A stretch of DNA of 64,000 nucleotides. It comes from Owenweeksia sp048267305 (GTDB lineage Bacteria > Bacteroidota > Bacteroidia > Flavobacteriales > Schleiferiaceae). The notes under the pieces are model-generated. The model searched no databases and had not been told where the DNA came from. It was given only the letters and a program-made list of their open reading frames with translations. Of the stretch, positions 17,497 through 26,299 are shown piece after piece. Position numbers and translations under genes: made by a program. Location: positions 124,001 to 188,000 of the forward strand of contig JBLWXT010000003.1 of NCBI GenBank assembly GCA_048267305.1, read 5' to 3'. How positions within the stretch are numbered: position 1 is the first letter of the stretch; each line of letters begins with the position of its first letter.

Positions 17497-19311
17497 TTAA
17501 TTGGTACGGGTAACTTTATAGCTAGCCTTAGCACCATCTGAAGTATATAAAGTCAGTAGGTAGATGCCGCTTTTTAACTCAGGGGCTGATAATTGTAGTA
17601 CCTGGCCTTTTTGACTTTGAAGTTCACCTTGCATAACCACCTGCCCATTTAAAGCTGTGATGGTATAGGAAGAGATAAGGAACTCATTTGATCTGATCAT
17701 CAGTGGGCCACCACTGGCAAAATCGAAAGTGTTAAATACTTGTATCAAATCTTTGGCTGAGGCATATTCACCTAAAGAAATGGTTGGGATAATATTCCTT
17801 CTTACAAAGGCATCATAAATAACCTGATAATTAACACCATTATTTAATAAGGAGTCACTCAATATTATATATCCCGCCATTTGGGGCATAGTGGTGTTTT
17901 GAGTAAGGTTGAATATTGCTTCCAGCAGTAGTGCGTCAGCCATATTACGGCCAAGCTTCTTGTTGATTTCCATTAAGGGAGAGGCAAACAAGTCGGTATG
18001 GCTATAAATATTATTGTTCTTAAAAGACTCCTGGCCATAATCCTTGGTGCTGAATACCTCGCGGCCGGGCCAGAATTCATTGTGGCCATCCCAGTTAAAA
18101 ACCCACCCTTCGTTGTAATTGTTAATGGTTCTGGAATAGGAAGCAGCGAAGTAATCGCCTATTGCTTCTTCAATACAACCACGCTCAGTGATGGTGGTGG
18201 TTGATGGTGAGGCAACATACATTACCGAGTGCATATACTCATGAATAACTACATCGGCATCTTCAGCATCATCCACACCTCCTTCTCCAAAATATAGTTT
18301 ACCGGGAACGGATGCTGTGGAGAAAAAAGACTGATCAGCACCATTGATGGCGTGTGGATCAACCATAATAGTGTAATTCGGAATATTTGGATATCCAAGG
18401 GCTATCATGTGTTCTTTTTGAGAGGTGATATGGTACATTACATTCATATCCTCAAAGCCACTTTGGTCTCTGGTGTAATACATCTGCTTGGTGGCAGATG
18501 TTACCGGAGCGATATTGGGAGCGCTGAAGTCCACTATTTCAACATAATCATTTTTAGCCTGATAGGCACCGCTTTCATAGGCTACTACCAGTGATTTTGT
18601 TTTTTGCTCTGCTTCAAGCTGAGCGTTGGTTTGATCGTTATCATCGATATAGGGCGCAGCATAGCTTACCTGTGCCGAGGAAACAGGATCAGGAGTAAAA
18701 ACCTTTACTGAAACAATGCTGTCATTGGGACCGCGGAGATACCGGTGAAGATCAGCCTGGGAGATAATTTCATTGCCACTTAGCAAAACCTCCTGATGAA
18801 GTGTTTCCGGTCCGTATAACGTTACTAATAGGCCTTTCTTCAAATAATCTGATCCATCGGTAAACCAAACTTTTTCGGAATTTGCAATTGATTCTGCTCC
18901 TATGTGGTTTTTCAGATTTTCGTCTGTTCCTGCTATTGGGAAATTTTGAGATCCGGTAAAGTTTGGCAGAACCGGCAATTCACAAACTCTAACCTTTTTG
19001 TTTTTGTCGATACCCACATGTACCTGAGCGGCAAATATTCTTATTCCGTTTTTATAAAGGTGGTAGTGATAGTGGGTAAGTGCCTTGCTTTCTATTTTAT
19101 GGAAAAGCACTAATGAAATATCCTCAGGGTAGTTTGCTTCGCTAATTATAAGTTGGGGAATATCTTTCTCAGCAATATTACTTGCCTGAATAACGGGAGT
19201 TGATATTTCAAAAAACACCTCGCTGGCCGAGTAGTTATCTGTAGCCAATTGCTTTTGCCCATAACTTAAGCTAAAAGCAACGGTTAGAAGTAAAGTTGCC
19301 AGTTTTTTCAT
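17497..19311 (-). CDS. Secreted zinc metallopeptidase (M4/M36-like) with T9SS sorting domain
   Basis: A 604-residue exported protease. ATG at 19311 (preferred to an upstream TTG) gives a signal peptide ending near SYG-QKQ. An N-terminal FTP/PepSY-like propeptide region (roughly residues 20-230) precedes the catalytic domain with the zinc motif HEYMH and, about 20 residues later, the third-ligand helix GCIEEAIGDYFAAS, as in thermolysin- and fungalysin-type peptidases. The C-terminus (SSYTITALNGQVV, SGIYLLTLY) is a T9SS type A sorting domain. It lies 11 bases after the yigZ gene, possibly at the end of that operon. Confidence 0.85.
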   Translation of the reverse strand: MKKLATLLLTVAFSLSYGQKQLATDNYSASEVFFEISTPVIQASNIAEKDIPQLIISEANYPEDISLVLFHKIESKALTHYHYHLYKNGIRIFAAQVHVGIDKNKKVRVCELPVLPNFTGSQNFPIAGTDENLKNHIGAESIANSEKVWFTDGSDYLKKGLLVTLYGPETLHQEVLLSGNEIISQADLHRYLRGPNDSIVSVKVFTPDPVSSAQVSYAAPYIDDNDQTNAQLEAEQKTKSLVVAYESGAYQAKNDYVEIVDFSAPNIAPVTSATKQMYYTRDQSGFEDMNVMYHITSQKEHMIALGYPNIPNYTIMVDPHAINGADQSFFSTASVPGKLYFGEGGVDDAEDADVVIHEYMHSVMYVASPSTTTITERGCIEEAIGDYFAASYSRTINNYNEGWVFNWDGHNEFWPGREVFSTKDYGQESFKNNNIYSHTDLFASPLMEINKKLGRNMADALLLEAIFNLTQNTTMPQMAGYIILSDSLLNNGVNYQVIYDAFVRRNIIPTISLGEYASAKDLIQVFNTFDFASGGPLMIRSNEFLISSYTITALNGQVVMQGELQSQKGQVLQLSAPELKSGIYLLTLYTSDGAKASYKVTRTN

Positions 19312-19322
19312 ATACTGCAATA

Positions 19323-19937
19323 TTACAGAATTTCAATAAGATGAAATCCACTTAATTTTTCTCTAAGAGATTGATAATCACTTTTGCGCACTCCTAATAA
19401 GTATTCGCCATTCAGGCCCATGTTTTCCTCAATAATAGACACTTTCATATCCTTTATTATTCGCATTACATCATTCATCTGGCTGTAGGGGAATTTTATT
19501 CGGATTTCTTCTACCAAATACTCTTCCACAATTTTGGCATTTGCCAGGGCCACAGCCGCTGCTTCTTTATAAGCGCCAATCAATCCTGATACGCCTAGTT
19601 TGGTTCCACCAAAATATCTTACCACCACCACCAGGCAATTCCAAAGTTCATTGGATAAAATCTGGTTATAAATAGGTGCCCCAGCCGAGTTGGATGGCTC
19701 TCCATCATCATTGGCCCTTACTTCGGGCTTTTCAGGATTTATGCGATAGGCAAAGCAAAAATGGCGGGCGTCATGGTATTTAGCCTTTAGTTCTTCCAGT
19801 ATTTCAGAGACGTCATTCACGCTGTTTACATGATAGGCATAGCCCAAAAATTTACTGCCTTTTTCTTTGTACAAGCCTTCACCATTTTTTTTAATGGTAA
19901 AAAAGTGATCTTCATTTATGGCTTCCTCCTGATGCAT
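19323..19937 (-). CDS. YigZ/IMPACT family protein
   Basis: A 204-residue cytosolic protein of the UPF0029/IMPACT family. The signatures are GSKFLGYA near the N-terminus, HDARHFCFAYRI, DDGEPSNSAGAPI and the long VVVVRYFGGTKLGVSGLI. In eukaryotes the family modulates GCN2; in bacteria the role is unsettled. A C-terminal DUF1949 ferredoxin-like part follows (IRIKFPYSQMNDVMRII). It shares one base with the EamA gene upstream and so is likely co-transcribed with it and ribD. Confidence 0.92.
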   Translation of the reverse strand: MHQEEAINEDHFFTIKKNGEGLYKEKGSKFLGYAYHVNSVNDVSEILEELKAKYHDARHFCFAYRINPEKPEVRANDDGEPSNSAGAPIYNQILSNELWNCLVVVVRYFGGTKLGVSGLIGAYKEAAAVALANAKIVEEYLVEEIRIKFPYSQMNDVMRIIKDMKVSIIEENMGLNGEYLLGVRKSDYQSLREKLSGFHLIEIL

Positions 19938-20809
19938 TAAAACAAGGTTTCGTAAGCGATTAAAAAGATGGCAACAAGGGCAAGAATAATTCCTGTTTTA
20001 TTGATGCGCGAAATTTTTTCGTTAAAAAGCAGCCATCCGGTGATAACCGAAACGGCCACTACACCAACATTATTAATGGGAAATACCACTGAGCTTTCCA
20101 GGTTTTTAACTTCCAGTGCTTTTAGTAAAAAGTAAATACTCCCATAGTTGGGAATGCCCAAGGCTATCCCCCCAATAATATTCCTCCAATGCAGTGGCTC
20201 CATCCCGCGAAAGCGTTGCACAATGAGCATTAGTATACCAAGAAACCCTGCTGTTAAAAATATTAATGAAGCAAAATAGGATTGCTCAGAAGAGGGCACC
20301 AGTTCCTGTTGATTGTACTTGAGGAAGGCATCCAGAAATCCACTGCCTACAAATAATACCAATGGCAGAAATACATAAAGTGGATGTGCTTTGGTTTTGA
20401 CAGGCTTTCTTGTGGCCAGATAAACTGCCGCCAAGGCAGCAATGATTCCGATAATTTTAAGCACACTTAAGGTATCTCCATAATACCAGATACCAAAGGA
20501 AACAGGAATTACCAAGGACATTTTTACGGTAACGGAAACGGCAGCAACTCCAAATTTTTGAGATACAAAGGCCATTAACTGGAAGAGGAAAATAAAAAGT
20601 AAACCCAGTATGAGAATACTGAAAAACCAGGGCTTGGAGGTAAGTTCATCCGGTTTAACGGTGAAGCCATCGCTAAGCAAGCCCACTGAAAATGCCACAA
20701 AGTAGTTTACAATTATGGCTTGTAGGTTACTGATCTTAAAACGATCAAAAAGCTTAAAGGCTACAAAAATGAGGGTGGAGCAAAGTATGCTCAGTAGGAG
20801 CCAAATCAT
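19937..20809 (-). CDS. EamA/DMT-family membrane transporter
   Basis: A 290-residue inner-membrane protein with about ten hydrophobic segments, arranged as two EamA halves. The repeat marks are FGVAAVSVTVKMSLVIPV in the first half and LESSVVFPINNVGVVAVSV in the second, followed by LLFNEKISRINKTGI. Members export or import metabolites; the substrate here is unknown. The start overlaps the ribD stop (ATGA at 20806-20809), so it is translationally coupled to riboflavin synthesis, and a flavin-related substrate is possible but only by association. Confidence 0.85.
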   Translation of the reverse strand: MIWLLLSILCSTLIFVAFKLFDRFKISNLQAIIVNYFVAFSVGLLSDGFTVKPDELTSKPWFFSILILGLLFIFLFQLMAFVSQKFGVAAVSVTVKMSLVIPVSFGIWYYGDTLSVLKIIGIIAALAAVYLATRKPVKTKAHPLYVFLPLVLFVGSGFLDAFLKYNQQELVPSSEQSYFASLIFLTAGFLGILMLIVQRFRGMEPLHWRNIIGGIALGIPNYGSIYFLLKALEVKNLESSVVFPINNVGVVAVSVITGWLLFNEKISRINKTGIILALVAIFLIAYETLF

Positions 20810-21840
20810 GGATGGTAAATGTTTACCTGATCTTTACCAAAAGAGAATGACGAGGCAGGGGCGAGCTTGATCTGCGGAGCCTGCAGCCCGTTTTTAAATT
20901 TACTCAGGCCGGTAAGTACGCGGGCTTCATCCCATAAACCTGCATTAATAAACGACTGCAGCGTGTGAGCCCCGCCCTCTACCAAAACAGATTGTATTTG
21001 ATGATTGTAGCAATAGTTCATAATTTCAGTTAGAGGTTCGCTTGAATAATCGATCAGCTGATGTTTTACACCATTTTTTGCTTTTGTATTTTGATCGGTA
21101 AAGATTGCAGTTGGGGCATCATTGTTAAATATGGAGTGATCATTACTAAGCTGGGCCCTGGGGTCAATGATAAGCCTGATAGGGTTTTTACCTTCTACTT
21201 CCCTTACGGTGAGGGAGGGGTTATCGTTTAAGATGGTATTCTTTCCAACCAAAATAGCATCTACTTCCGCACGCCACTGGTGTACCAGTGTTTTGGTTTC
21301 TGGCTGCGTAATCCAGTTTATGCCTTTTTCATTCTCCTTACGGGAGATATCCATAAAACCATCAGCTGTTTGTGCCCATTTTAAAATAATATAGGGGCGT
21401 TTTTTGGTGTGGAAGGTGAAGAAGGCTTTGTTCAGTTTCAGACATTCCTCTTCTAAAATGCCTTCAGTTACTTCTATTCCGGCTGCCTTTAACTTCTCTA
21501 TTCCGCGCCCGTTTACCTGCTCAAAAGGATCGCGGCACCCAATTACCACTCGCGGTATTTTGTTTTCAATTATTAAATCGGAACAGGGAGGCGTGCGGCC
21601 AAAGTGAGCGCAGGGCTCAAGGCTTACATAAATAGTGCTGTCCTCAAGTTTCTCTTTTTCAGTAACACTATTGATGGCATTTACTTCTGCATGGGGCAGG
21701 CCCGGAGCGTGGTGCCATCCTTCGCCAATAATTTTATCCTCACACACTATTACCGACCCAACCATGGGATTGGGCGAAGTATAACCTTTGGCATTTTGCG
21801 CCAGATCAATGCAGCGTTTTATGTACAGTTCGTGGTTCAT
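20806..21840 (-). CDS. ribD: Bifunctional riboflavin biosynthesis deaminase/reductase RibD
   Basis: A 344-residue enzyme that deaminates and then reduces the pyrimidine intermediate of riboflavin synthesis. The N-terminal cytidine-deaminase domain has HAEVNAI and the zinc motif PCAHFGRTPPC; the C-terminal reductase has LKWAQTADGFM, WRAEVDAILVGKNTIL and the ending VLVEGGAHTLQSFI. The ATG at 21840 (MNHELYIKRC) was chosen because it gives the normal N-terminus; upstream in-frame starts add 18 residues without homology. It heads the ribD-eamA-yigZ run. Confidence 0.95.
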   Translation of the reverse strand: MNHELYIKRCIDLAQNAKGYTSPNPMVGSVIVCEDKIIGEGWHHAPGLPHAEVNAINSVTEKEKLEDSTIYVSLEPCAHFGRTPPCSDLIIENKIPRVVIGCRDPFEQVNGRGIEKLKAAGIEVTEGILEEECLKLNKAFFTFHTKKRPYIILKWAQTADGFMDISRKENEKGINWITQPETKTLVHQWRAEVDAILVGKNTILNDNPSLTVREVEGKNPIRLIIDPRAQLSNDHSIFNNDAPTAIFTDQNTKAKNGVKHQLIDYSSEPLTEIMNYCYNHQIQSVLVEGGAHTLQSFINAGLWDEARVLTGLSKFKNGLQAPQIKLAPASSFSFGKDQVNIYHP

Positions 21841-21942
21841 TGGTGGCAAAGATATACCGTCAATTGAGTTATGCCCCATGTTATAAATGATCACAAAGAA
21901 GGCTAATCAATCTGATGCGTGAAAAGTTGGTGAAAGCAAGTG

Positions 21943-21980
21943 AAAAAAGAAGACCCGGTTTCCCAAAGGAAACCAGGGCC
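21943..21980 (-). terminator. Rho-independent terminator of the gene at 22183-22929
   Basis: Read on the minus strand, CCTGGTTTCCTTTGGGAAACCGG forms a tight stem followed by a T-rich tail (TTCTTTTTT). It lies in the 342-base gap between ribD and the carboxypeptidase-regulatory-like protein gene. The remainder of that gap shows no gene or further structure. Confidence 0.7.
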
Positions 21981-22182
21981 TTCAATCACACAACAAGGGA
22001 AGCTGTATATCCACATTTTTGGGCACAGACCCTTGATGTGAATAAATGTTGTAAAAAGCTAACTTATTAAAATAATTTTTGTTCAGAATATACCTACATT
22101 TAATAAAAGTAAGCTTATACAAAATCAGGAGAGGACGCTTTTAGTACGAGAGAATTAGTACGAGATTTACAAGAGCAGGAAT

Positions 22183-22929
22183 TTAGTCGAACTGCTCCAA
22201 AAAGCTTTCCATTTCTTCCTCCTTTACATACTGTCTGTAGCATTGTTGTACGGAAATCAGAAATTCATAATCGTTGAGGGTTTGCATTCTTACAGGTGCA
22301 AATTTGCAATAGAACATAAAGGCTTCAAGCTCCTCACGGCTTAGCCCCGTAAGTTGCACCACACTGTTTCTGTTATTGCTTTCCTCCAGTTTTTCACGAT
22401 AGGCATCTTCAGCTTTAAGCTGAGCCAACATCATAAGTTGGCGTGGCTTACTCCCAAAAAGATTATATAAAAGCTCTGCGGGATTGCCCAGGCCTGCATT
22501 TATTATACGGCCATCTTTAAGTTCACTATTGGAAGGTATGGCGGGTTTCTTAAATTCTATGGCCTTATCATCGTTGGTGGTAAGCTTGTAGCTAAAAATA
22601 CTCACCTCACTTAGTAGGTAGTTTTGCTCCTCCATTTTAATTATCACATTGGTAAGAGCTGTGGATGAATCATTATATATGAAGTAGAAATATTTATAGG
22701 CGATATTTGAAAACACAATGGTATCACCCCATTTAAGGTCTAAGGCAAATTTGCCATTATCATCACTTAAGGTACCTTTAAAGGTAGTTTTGTTAATGGC
22801 ATGGGTAAGAGGGATTACCTCCAGCGTTTTGCCGTCAATTACGGTTCCGCTCAGTTTTTGGGCATGGGCAGTTACTCCATATATAATAGCTAATAGTAAA
22901 ACACTTATAATCTTACGGAAATGCTGCAT
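22183..22929 (-). CDS. Secreted protein with carboxypeptidase-D regulatory-like domain
   Basis: A 248-residue exported protein. The signal peptide (LLLAIIYGVTAHAQ) is followed by a carboxypeptidase-regulatory-like beta-sandwich (KLSGTVIDGKTLEVIPLTHA, GTLSDDNGKFAL), the module that also precedes SusC/TonB-type receptors in Bacteroidota. Here no receptor domain follows: the C-terminal half is helical and charged (GLSREELEAFMFYCKF, KEEEMESFLEQFD) and matches no family I know. It is divergent from ettA. A periplasmic or outer-membrane-associated location is inferred. Confidence 0.75.
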   Translation of the reverse strand: MQHFRKIISVLLLAIIYGVTAHAQKLSGTVIDGKTLEVIPLTHAINKTTFKGTLSDDNGKFALDLKWGDTIVFSNIAYKYFYFIYNDSSTALTNVIIKMEEQNYLLSEVSIFSYKLTTNDDKAIEFKKPAIPSNSELKDGRIINAGLGNPAELLYNLFGSKPRQLMMLAQLKAEDAYREKLEESNNRNSVVQLTGLSREELEAFMFYCKFAPVRMQTLNDYEFLISVQQCYRQYVKEEEMESFLEQFD

Positions 22930-22936
22930 CTAGTTT

Positions 22937-22944
22937 TATCTTTG
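22937..22944 (+). promoter_or_regulatory. Candidate Bacteroidota -7 promoter element for ettA
   Basis: TATCTTTG matches TAnnTTTG exactly, 67 bases before the ettA ATG. No TTTG lies at the expected -33 distance. Confidence 0.35.
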
Positions 22945-23011
22945 GCCGTTCGCAATCAAACGTTCTATAGTCCATTTTATTTAGGGCTGCAACAATAATA
23001 CAAAACCAAAT

Positions 23012-24706
23012 ATGTCAGACGATAAGAAAGTAATATTTTCTATGAGTGGGGTTACCAAAACCTACTCTCAAAACAACAAAACGGTATTAAAGAATATTTA
23101 TCTAAGCTTTTTTTACGGGGCTAAGATTGGTATTCTGGGGCTTAACGGTTCTGGTAAGTCTACCCTTTTAAAAATTATTGCCGGGGTAGAGAAAAATTAT
23201 CAGGGTGATGTGGTATTCTCTCCGGGATATACAGTAGGGTACCTTGAGCAGGAACCTGAGCTTGATGAAAGCAAAACGGTAATTGAAATAGTAAAGGAAG
23301 GGGCACAGGAGGTTGTAGATATTTTAGCTGAGTATAACAAGATAAACGATGATTTTGGTTTACCTGAGGTTTACGAGAATCCTGATAAGATGGAAAAGCT
23401 CATGAACCGCCAGGCAGAGCTTCAGGACAAAATTGATGCCACCAATGCTTGGGAATTAGATACTATGCTTAATCGTGCTATGGATGCCCTGCGCACGCCA
23501 GAGCCTGATACCCCAATTTCTGTTCTTTCAGGAGGGGAACGCAGAAGGGTGGCACTATGCCGCCTTTTAATTCAGCAGCCCGATATTCTTTTGCTGGATG
23601 AGCCTACCAACCACTTGGATGCTGAATCTGTACTTTGGTTGGAGCAGCATTTACAACACTATAAGGGTACTGTAATCGCAGTTACTCACGACCGTTACTT
23701 TTTGGATAACGTAGCTGGCTGGATACTTGAACTGGACAGAGGCGAAGGTATTCCCTGGAAAGGAAACTACAGCAGCTGGCTAGATCAGAAAACCAAGCGT
23801 ATGCAGCAGGAGGAAAAGCAGGCTAGCAAGCGTAGAAAGACCCTGGAGAGAGAGTTGGATTGGGTACGTATGGGCGCCAAGGGCCGACAGGCAAAAGGAA
23901 AGGCCCGTTTGAACAACTACAACAAACTACTGAGTGAGGAGCAAAAGGAGATGGAAGAGAAATTGGAAATCTTTATCCCCAACGGACCGAGGTTAGGAAG
24001 TAAGGTTATTGAGGCCAAAGGGGTGAAGAAAGCCTTTGGCGATAAATTGCTTTATGAAGATCTGAACTTTAGTCTTCCTCCAGCAGGGATAGTAGGAATT
24101 ATTGGCCCCAACGGAGCTGGTAAAACCACCATTTTTAGAATGATAATGGGTAAGGAGAAGCCCGATGCCGGAACATTTGACGTGGGAGATACAGTAAAGA
24201 TTTCCTATGTTGATCAAAGCCATGATGAGCTAAAGCCGGATAAAACCATCTACGAAATCATTTCTCAGGGAAATGAGGAAATAGACCTTGGCGGCCAAAA
24301 AATAAATGCCCGTGCCTATTTAAGCAGATTCAACTTTGCAGGAAACGACCAAAGCAAAAAAGTGGGTGTGCTATCTGGTGGAGAGCGAAACAGACTACAT
24401 TTATCTATGGCATTGAAAGAAGGTGGCAACGTACTGTTGCTGGATGAGCCTACCAACGATTTGGATATAAATACCCTTAGAGCTTTGGAAGAAGCCCTTG
24501 AGAATTTTGCCGGTTGTGCTGTAATTATTTCTCACGACCGTTGGTTCCTGGATAGGGTTTGTACTCACATCCTGGCCTTTGAGGGCGACTCACAAGTGTA
24601 TTACTTTGAAGGTGGCTTCTCTGAATATGAAGAAAACAAGAAGAAACGCCTTGGTGATGTGGAGCCAACACGAGTAAGGTATAAGAAGCTTATCAAGGAT
24701 TCTTAA
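23012..24706 (+). CDS. ettA: Energy-dependent translational throttle EttA (ABC-F ATPase)
   Basis: A 564-residue cytosolic ABC-F protein that binds the ribosomal E site and gates entry into elongation by ATP level. It has two complete ATPase domains: Walker A GLNGSGKSTLL and GPNGAGKTTIF, signatures LSGGERRRVALCRL and LSGGERNRLHLS, and Walker B LLLDEPTNHLD and LLLDEPTNDLD. Between them lies the charged linker (KRRKTLERELDWVRMG) and the EttA-type arm in the first domain. Length fits EttA (~555). It ends in a clear terminator. Confidence 0.95.
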   Translation: MSDDKKVIFSMSGVTKTYSQNNKTVLKNIYLSFFYGAKIGILGLNGSGKSTLLKIIAGVEKNYQGDVVFSPGYTVGYLEQEPELDESKTVIEIVKEGAQEVVDILAEYNKINDDFGLPEVYENPDKMEKLMNRQAELQDKIDATNAWELDTMLNRAMDALRTPEPDTPISVLSGGERRRVALCRLLIQQPDILLLDEPTNHLDAESVLWLEQHLQHYKGTVIAVTHDRYFLDNVAGWILELDRGEGIPWKGNYSSWLDQKTKRMQQEEKQASKRRKTLERELDWVRMGAKGRQAKGKARLNNYNKLLSEEQKEMEEKLEIFIPNGPRLGSKVIEAKGVKKAFGDKLLYEDLNFSLPPAGIVGIIGPNGAGKTTIFRMIMGKEKPDAGTFDVGDTVKISYVDQSHDELKPDKTIYEIISQGNEEIDLGGQKINARAYLSRFNFAGNDQSKKVGVLSGGERNRLHLSMALKEGGNVLLLDEPTNDLDINTLRALEEALENFAGCAVIISHDRWFLDRVCTHILAFEGDSQVYYFEGGFSEYEENKKKRLGDVEPTRVRYKKLIKDS

Positions 24707-24720
24707 AACATATTGATCCC

Positions 24721-24752
24721 AAAAAAAAAGGCCACCTTAGGGTGGCTTTTTT
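24721..24752. terminator. Terminator after ettA, also usable from the minus strand
   Basis: GCCACCTTAGGGTGGC is flanked by an A run before and a T run after, so it works in both directions: for ettA and for the small minus-strand gene at 24767-24871. Confidence 0.8.
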
Positions 24753-24766
24753 ATTGGGATGTCCGC

Positions 24767-24871
24767 TTATCTTTTGGCGGCTTTCTTGGCTCTTTTTTCC
24801 TCTTTCTTCTCCTTAGCAGATTTTAGAGGTTCCTTTTTTGCGCTCTTTTTTGCGTCCTGCGATTTTGCCAT
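24767..24871 (-). CDS. 34-residue lysine-rich basic protein
   Basis: A very small gene encoding MAKSQDAKKSAKKEPLK, then a run of alternating KEKKEEKRAKKAA and a final KR. About half the residues are lysine or arginine, and the pattern has the look of a disordered or single-helix nucleic-acid-binding tail. Support is the clean ATG, the strong compositional bias in only this frame, and the shared terminator immediately after the stop. It fills the otherwise empty 410-base gap between ettA and the PAS kinase; the rest of the gap (24872-25116) shows nothing. I do not know a function. Confidence 0.6.
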   Translation of the reverse strand: MAKSQDAKKSAKKEPLKSAKEKKEEKRAKKAAKR

Positions 24872-25116
24872 AGCTTGTTGTTTTTAACGGTTAAAACTAA
24901 TCCGAAACTCCAATCAAAGATAGTTGGAGTGCAATGATTTTTTTGCAAGGGGAATGAAATTGTTTTAAATGAGATATCAGATAATCATCAAAATTTGGTT
25001 TTTATGGCAAAGGCTTCATGTTCGTTAAAATCCTGTATTTTAGAAAAATCTTGACCGACCGTTTATTTGGCCGTGCAGGAAGTTAATATTTTGAAAGGTT
25101 ATCCCTGGAATTGAAT

Positions 25117-26205
25117 ATGAGAAAAGGAAAAATTGAGAGTGAAGATGGAGTTGAGGTTTTCAGGATGGAGCCTTTTTTTGAGTTATCCCTTGATTTGTTG
25201 TGTATTTCCGGTTTTGACGGATATTTTAAAAAGGTAAATCCGGCATTTTGCAAACTGCTGGGTTACACCCAGGAAGAAATACAATCCAAGCCAATTAATG
25301 AATTTATCTACGATGAGGATAGAGGTGTAACAAATATGGGGCGCGCTGGCTTAAGGCAAAGTATTCCGCTGCAGAATTTTGAAAATCGATATTGGACAAA
25401 AAATGGACAGATATTATGGCTGTCATGGACAGCCGTGGCCCTGGAGGAAGACAAGTTGATTTATGCCATAGCAAAAAACATTACTCATACCAAAAGACTG
25501 GAGCAGGAGAAGAATACCCTGCTTACCAACTTTACACGTATCAACGAAAATCTGAAACTACTAACCTATTCTACATCTCATGACTTAAGGTCGCCAGTAA
25601 ATAACTTGCTGATGGTATTTGATTTACTGGATGTGGCAAAAATTGATGACCATGAGGTAAAGGAACTTATAGGTATTTTGAAGGGCACAACTTCCAGTTT
25701 AAAGGAAACGCTCAATAAATACGTTGATATGCTCGGAAGTACTGATGGTACCAATGTGCATGTTGAAACTCTTTCTGTTTCCAAAGTGCTAAAAGCCGTT
25801 CAGGAGTCGGTGGCATCATTGATAGTGAGTGCTCAAGCCAGCTTTTATCTGGATTTTTCAGCATTTGATGAGGTGATGTTTAACCGGAATTATTTAGAGA
25901 GCATCTTTTTGAACCTAATTACAAATTCGATAAAATATGCACGCACCGGGGTGCCTGTAGAAATATCAATAAGTACGAGGAGGGTAGGTGAAGAAAATCA
26001 ATTGGTGTTTGCTGATAACGGGCAAGGTTTTGACATGGAAGAGGTAAGGGACAAAATCTTTGGCTTGCATCAAAGGTTTAGTGATAACAAAGACAGCAAA
26101 GGCATAGGACTGTATTTAGTACATAACCACATTACATCACTTGGTGGCCGCATTGAAGTGGAAAGCGAGGTGAATGAAGGGGCCGTTTTTACGATTACCT
26201 TTTAG
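25117..26205 (+). CDS. Soluble PAS-domain sensor histidine kinase
   Basis: A 362-residue cytosolic kinase without membrane segments. A PAS domain occupies residues ~10-125 (CISGFDGYFKKVNPAFCKLLGY, ending AIAKNITHTKRLE), followed by a HisKA helix with the phospho-histidine in STSHDLRSPV and an HATPase_c domain (N-box NLITNSIKY, G1 ADNGQGFDM, G2 SKGIGLYLV). The ATG at 25117 is preferred to the TTG at 25111. No response regulator is adjacent, so it is an orphan kinase and its partner must be encoded elsewhere. The ligand of the PAS domain is unknown. Confidence 0.92.
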   Translation: MRKGKIESEDGVEVFRMEPFFELSLDLLCISGFDGYFKKVNPAFCKLLGYTQEEIQSKPINEFIYDEDRGVTNMGRAGLRQSIPLQNFENRYWTKNGQILWLSWTAVALEEDKLIYAIAKNITHTKRLEQEKNTLLTNFTRINENLKLLTYSTSHDLRSPVNNLLMVFDLLDVAKIDDHEVKELIGILKGTTSSLKETLNKYVDMLGSTDGTNVHVETLSVSKVLKAVQESVASLIVSAQASFYLDFSAFDEVMFNRNYLESIFLNLITNSIKYARTGVPVEISISTRRVGEENQLVFADNGQGFDMEEVRDKIFGLHQRFSDNKDSKGIGLYLVHNHITSLGGRIEVESEVNEGAVFTITF

Positions 26206-26241
26206 TGGATATTCCTTTTCTGTAAAGAAATATAGCATAGA

Positions 26242-26277
26242 ACAAAAAAAGCCATCCCGTAAAGAGATGGCTTTTTT
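26242..26277. terminator. Bidirectional terminator between PAS kinase and TlpA-like genes
   Basis: An A run, the stem AAAGCCATCCCGTAAAGAGATGGCTTT and a T run stand between the two convergent genes. Confidence 0.8.
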
Positions 26278-26299
26278 AGTGTTATGCGGTTGAAAAAAT

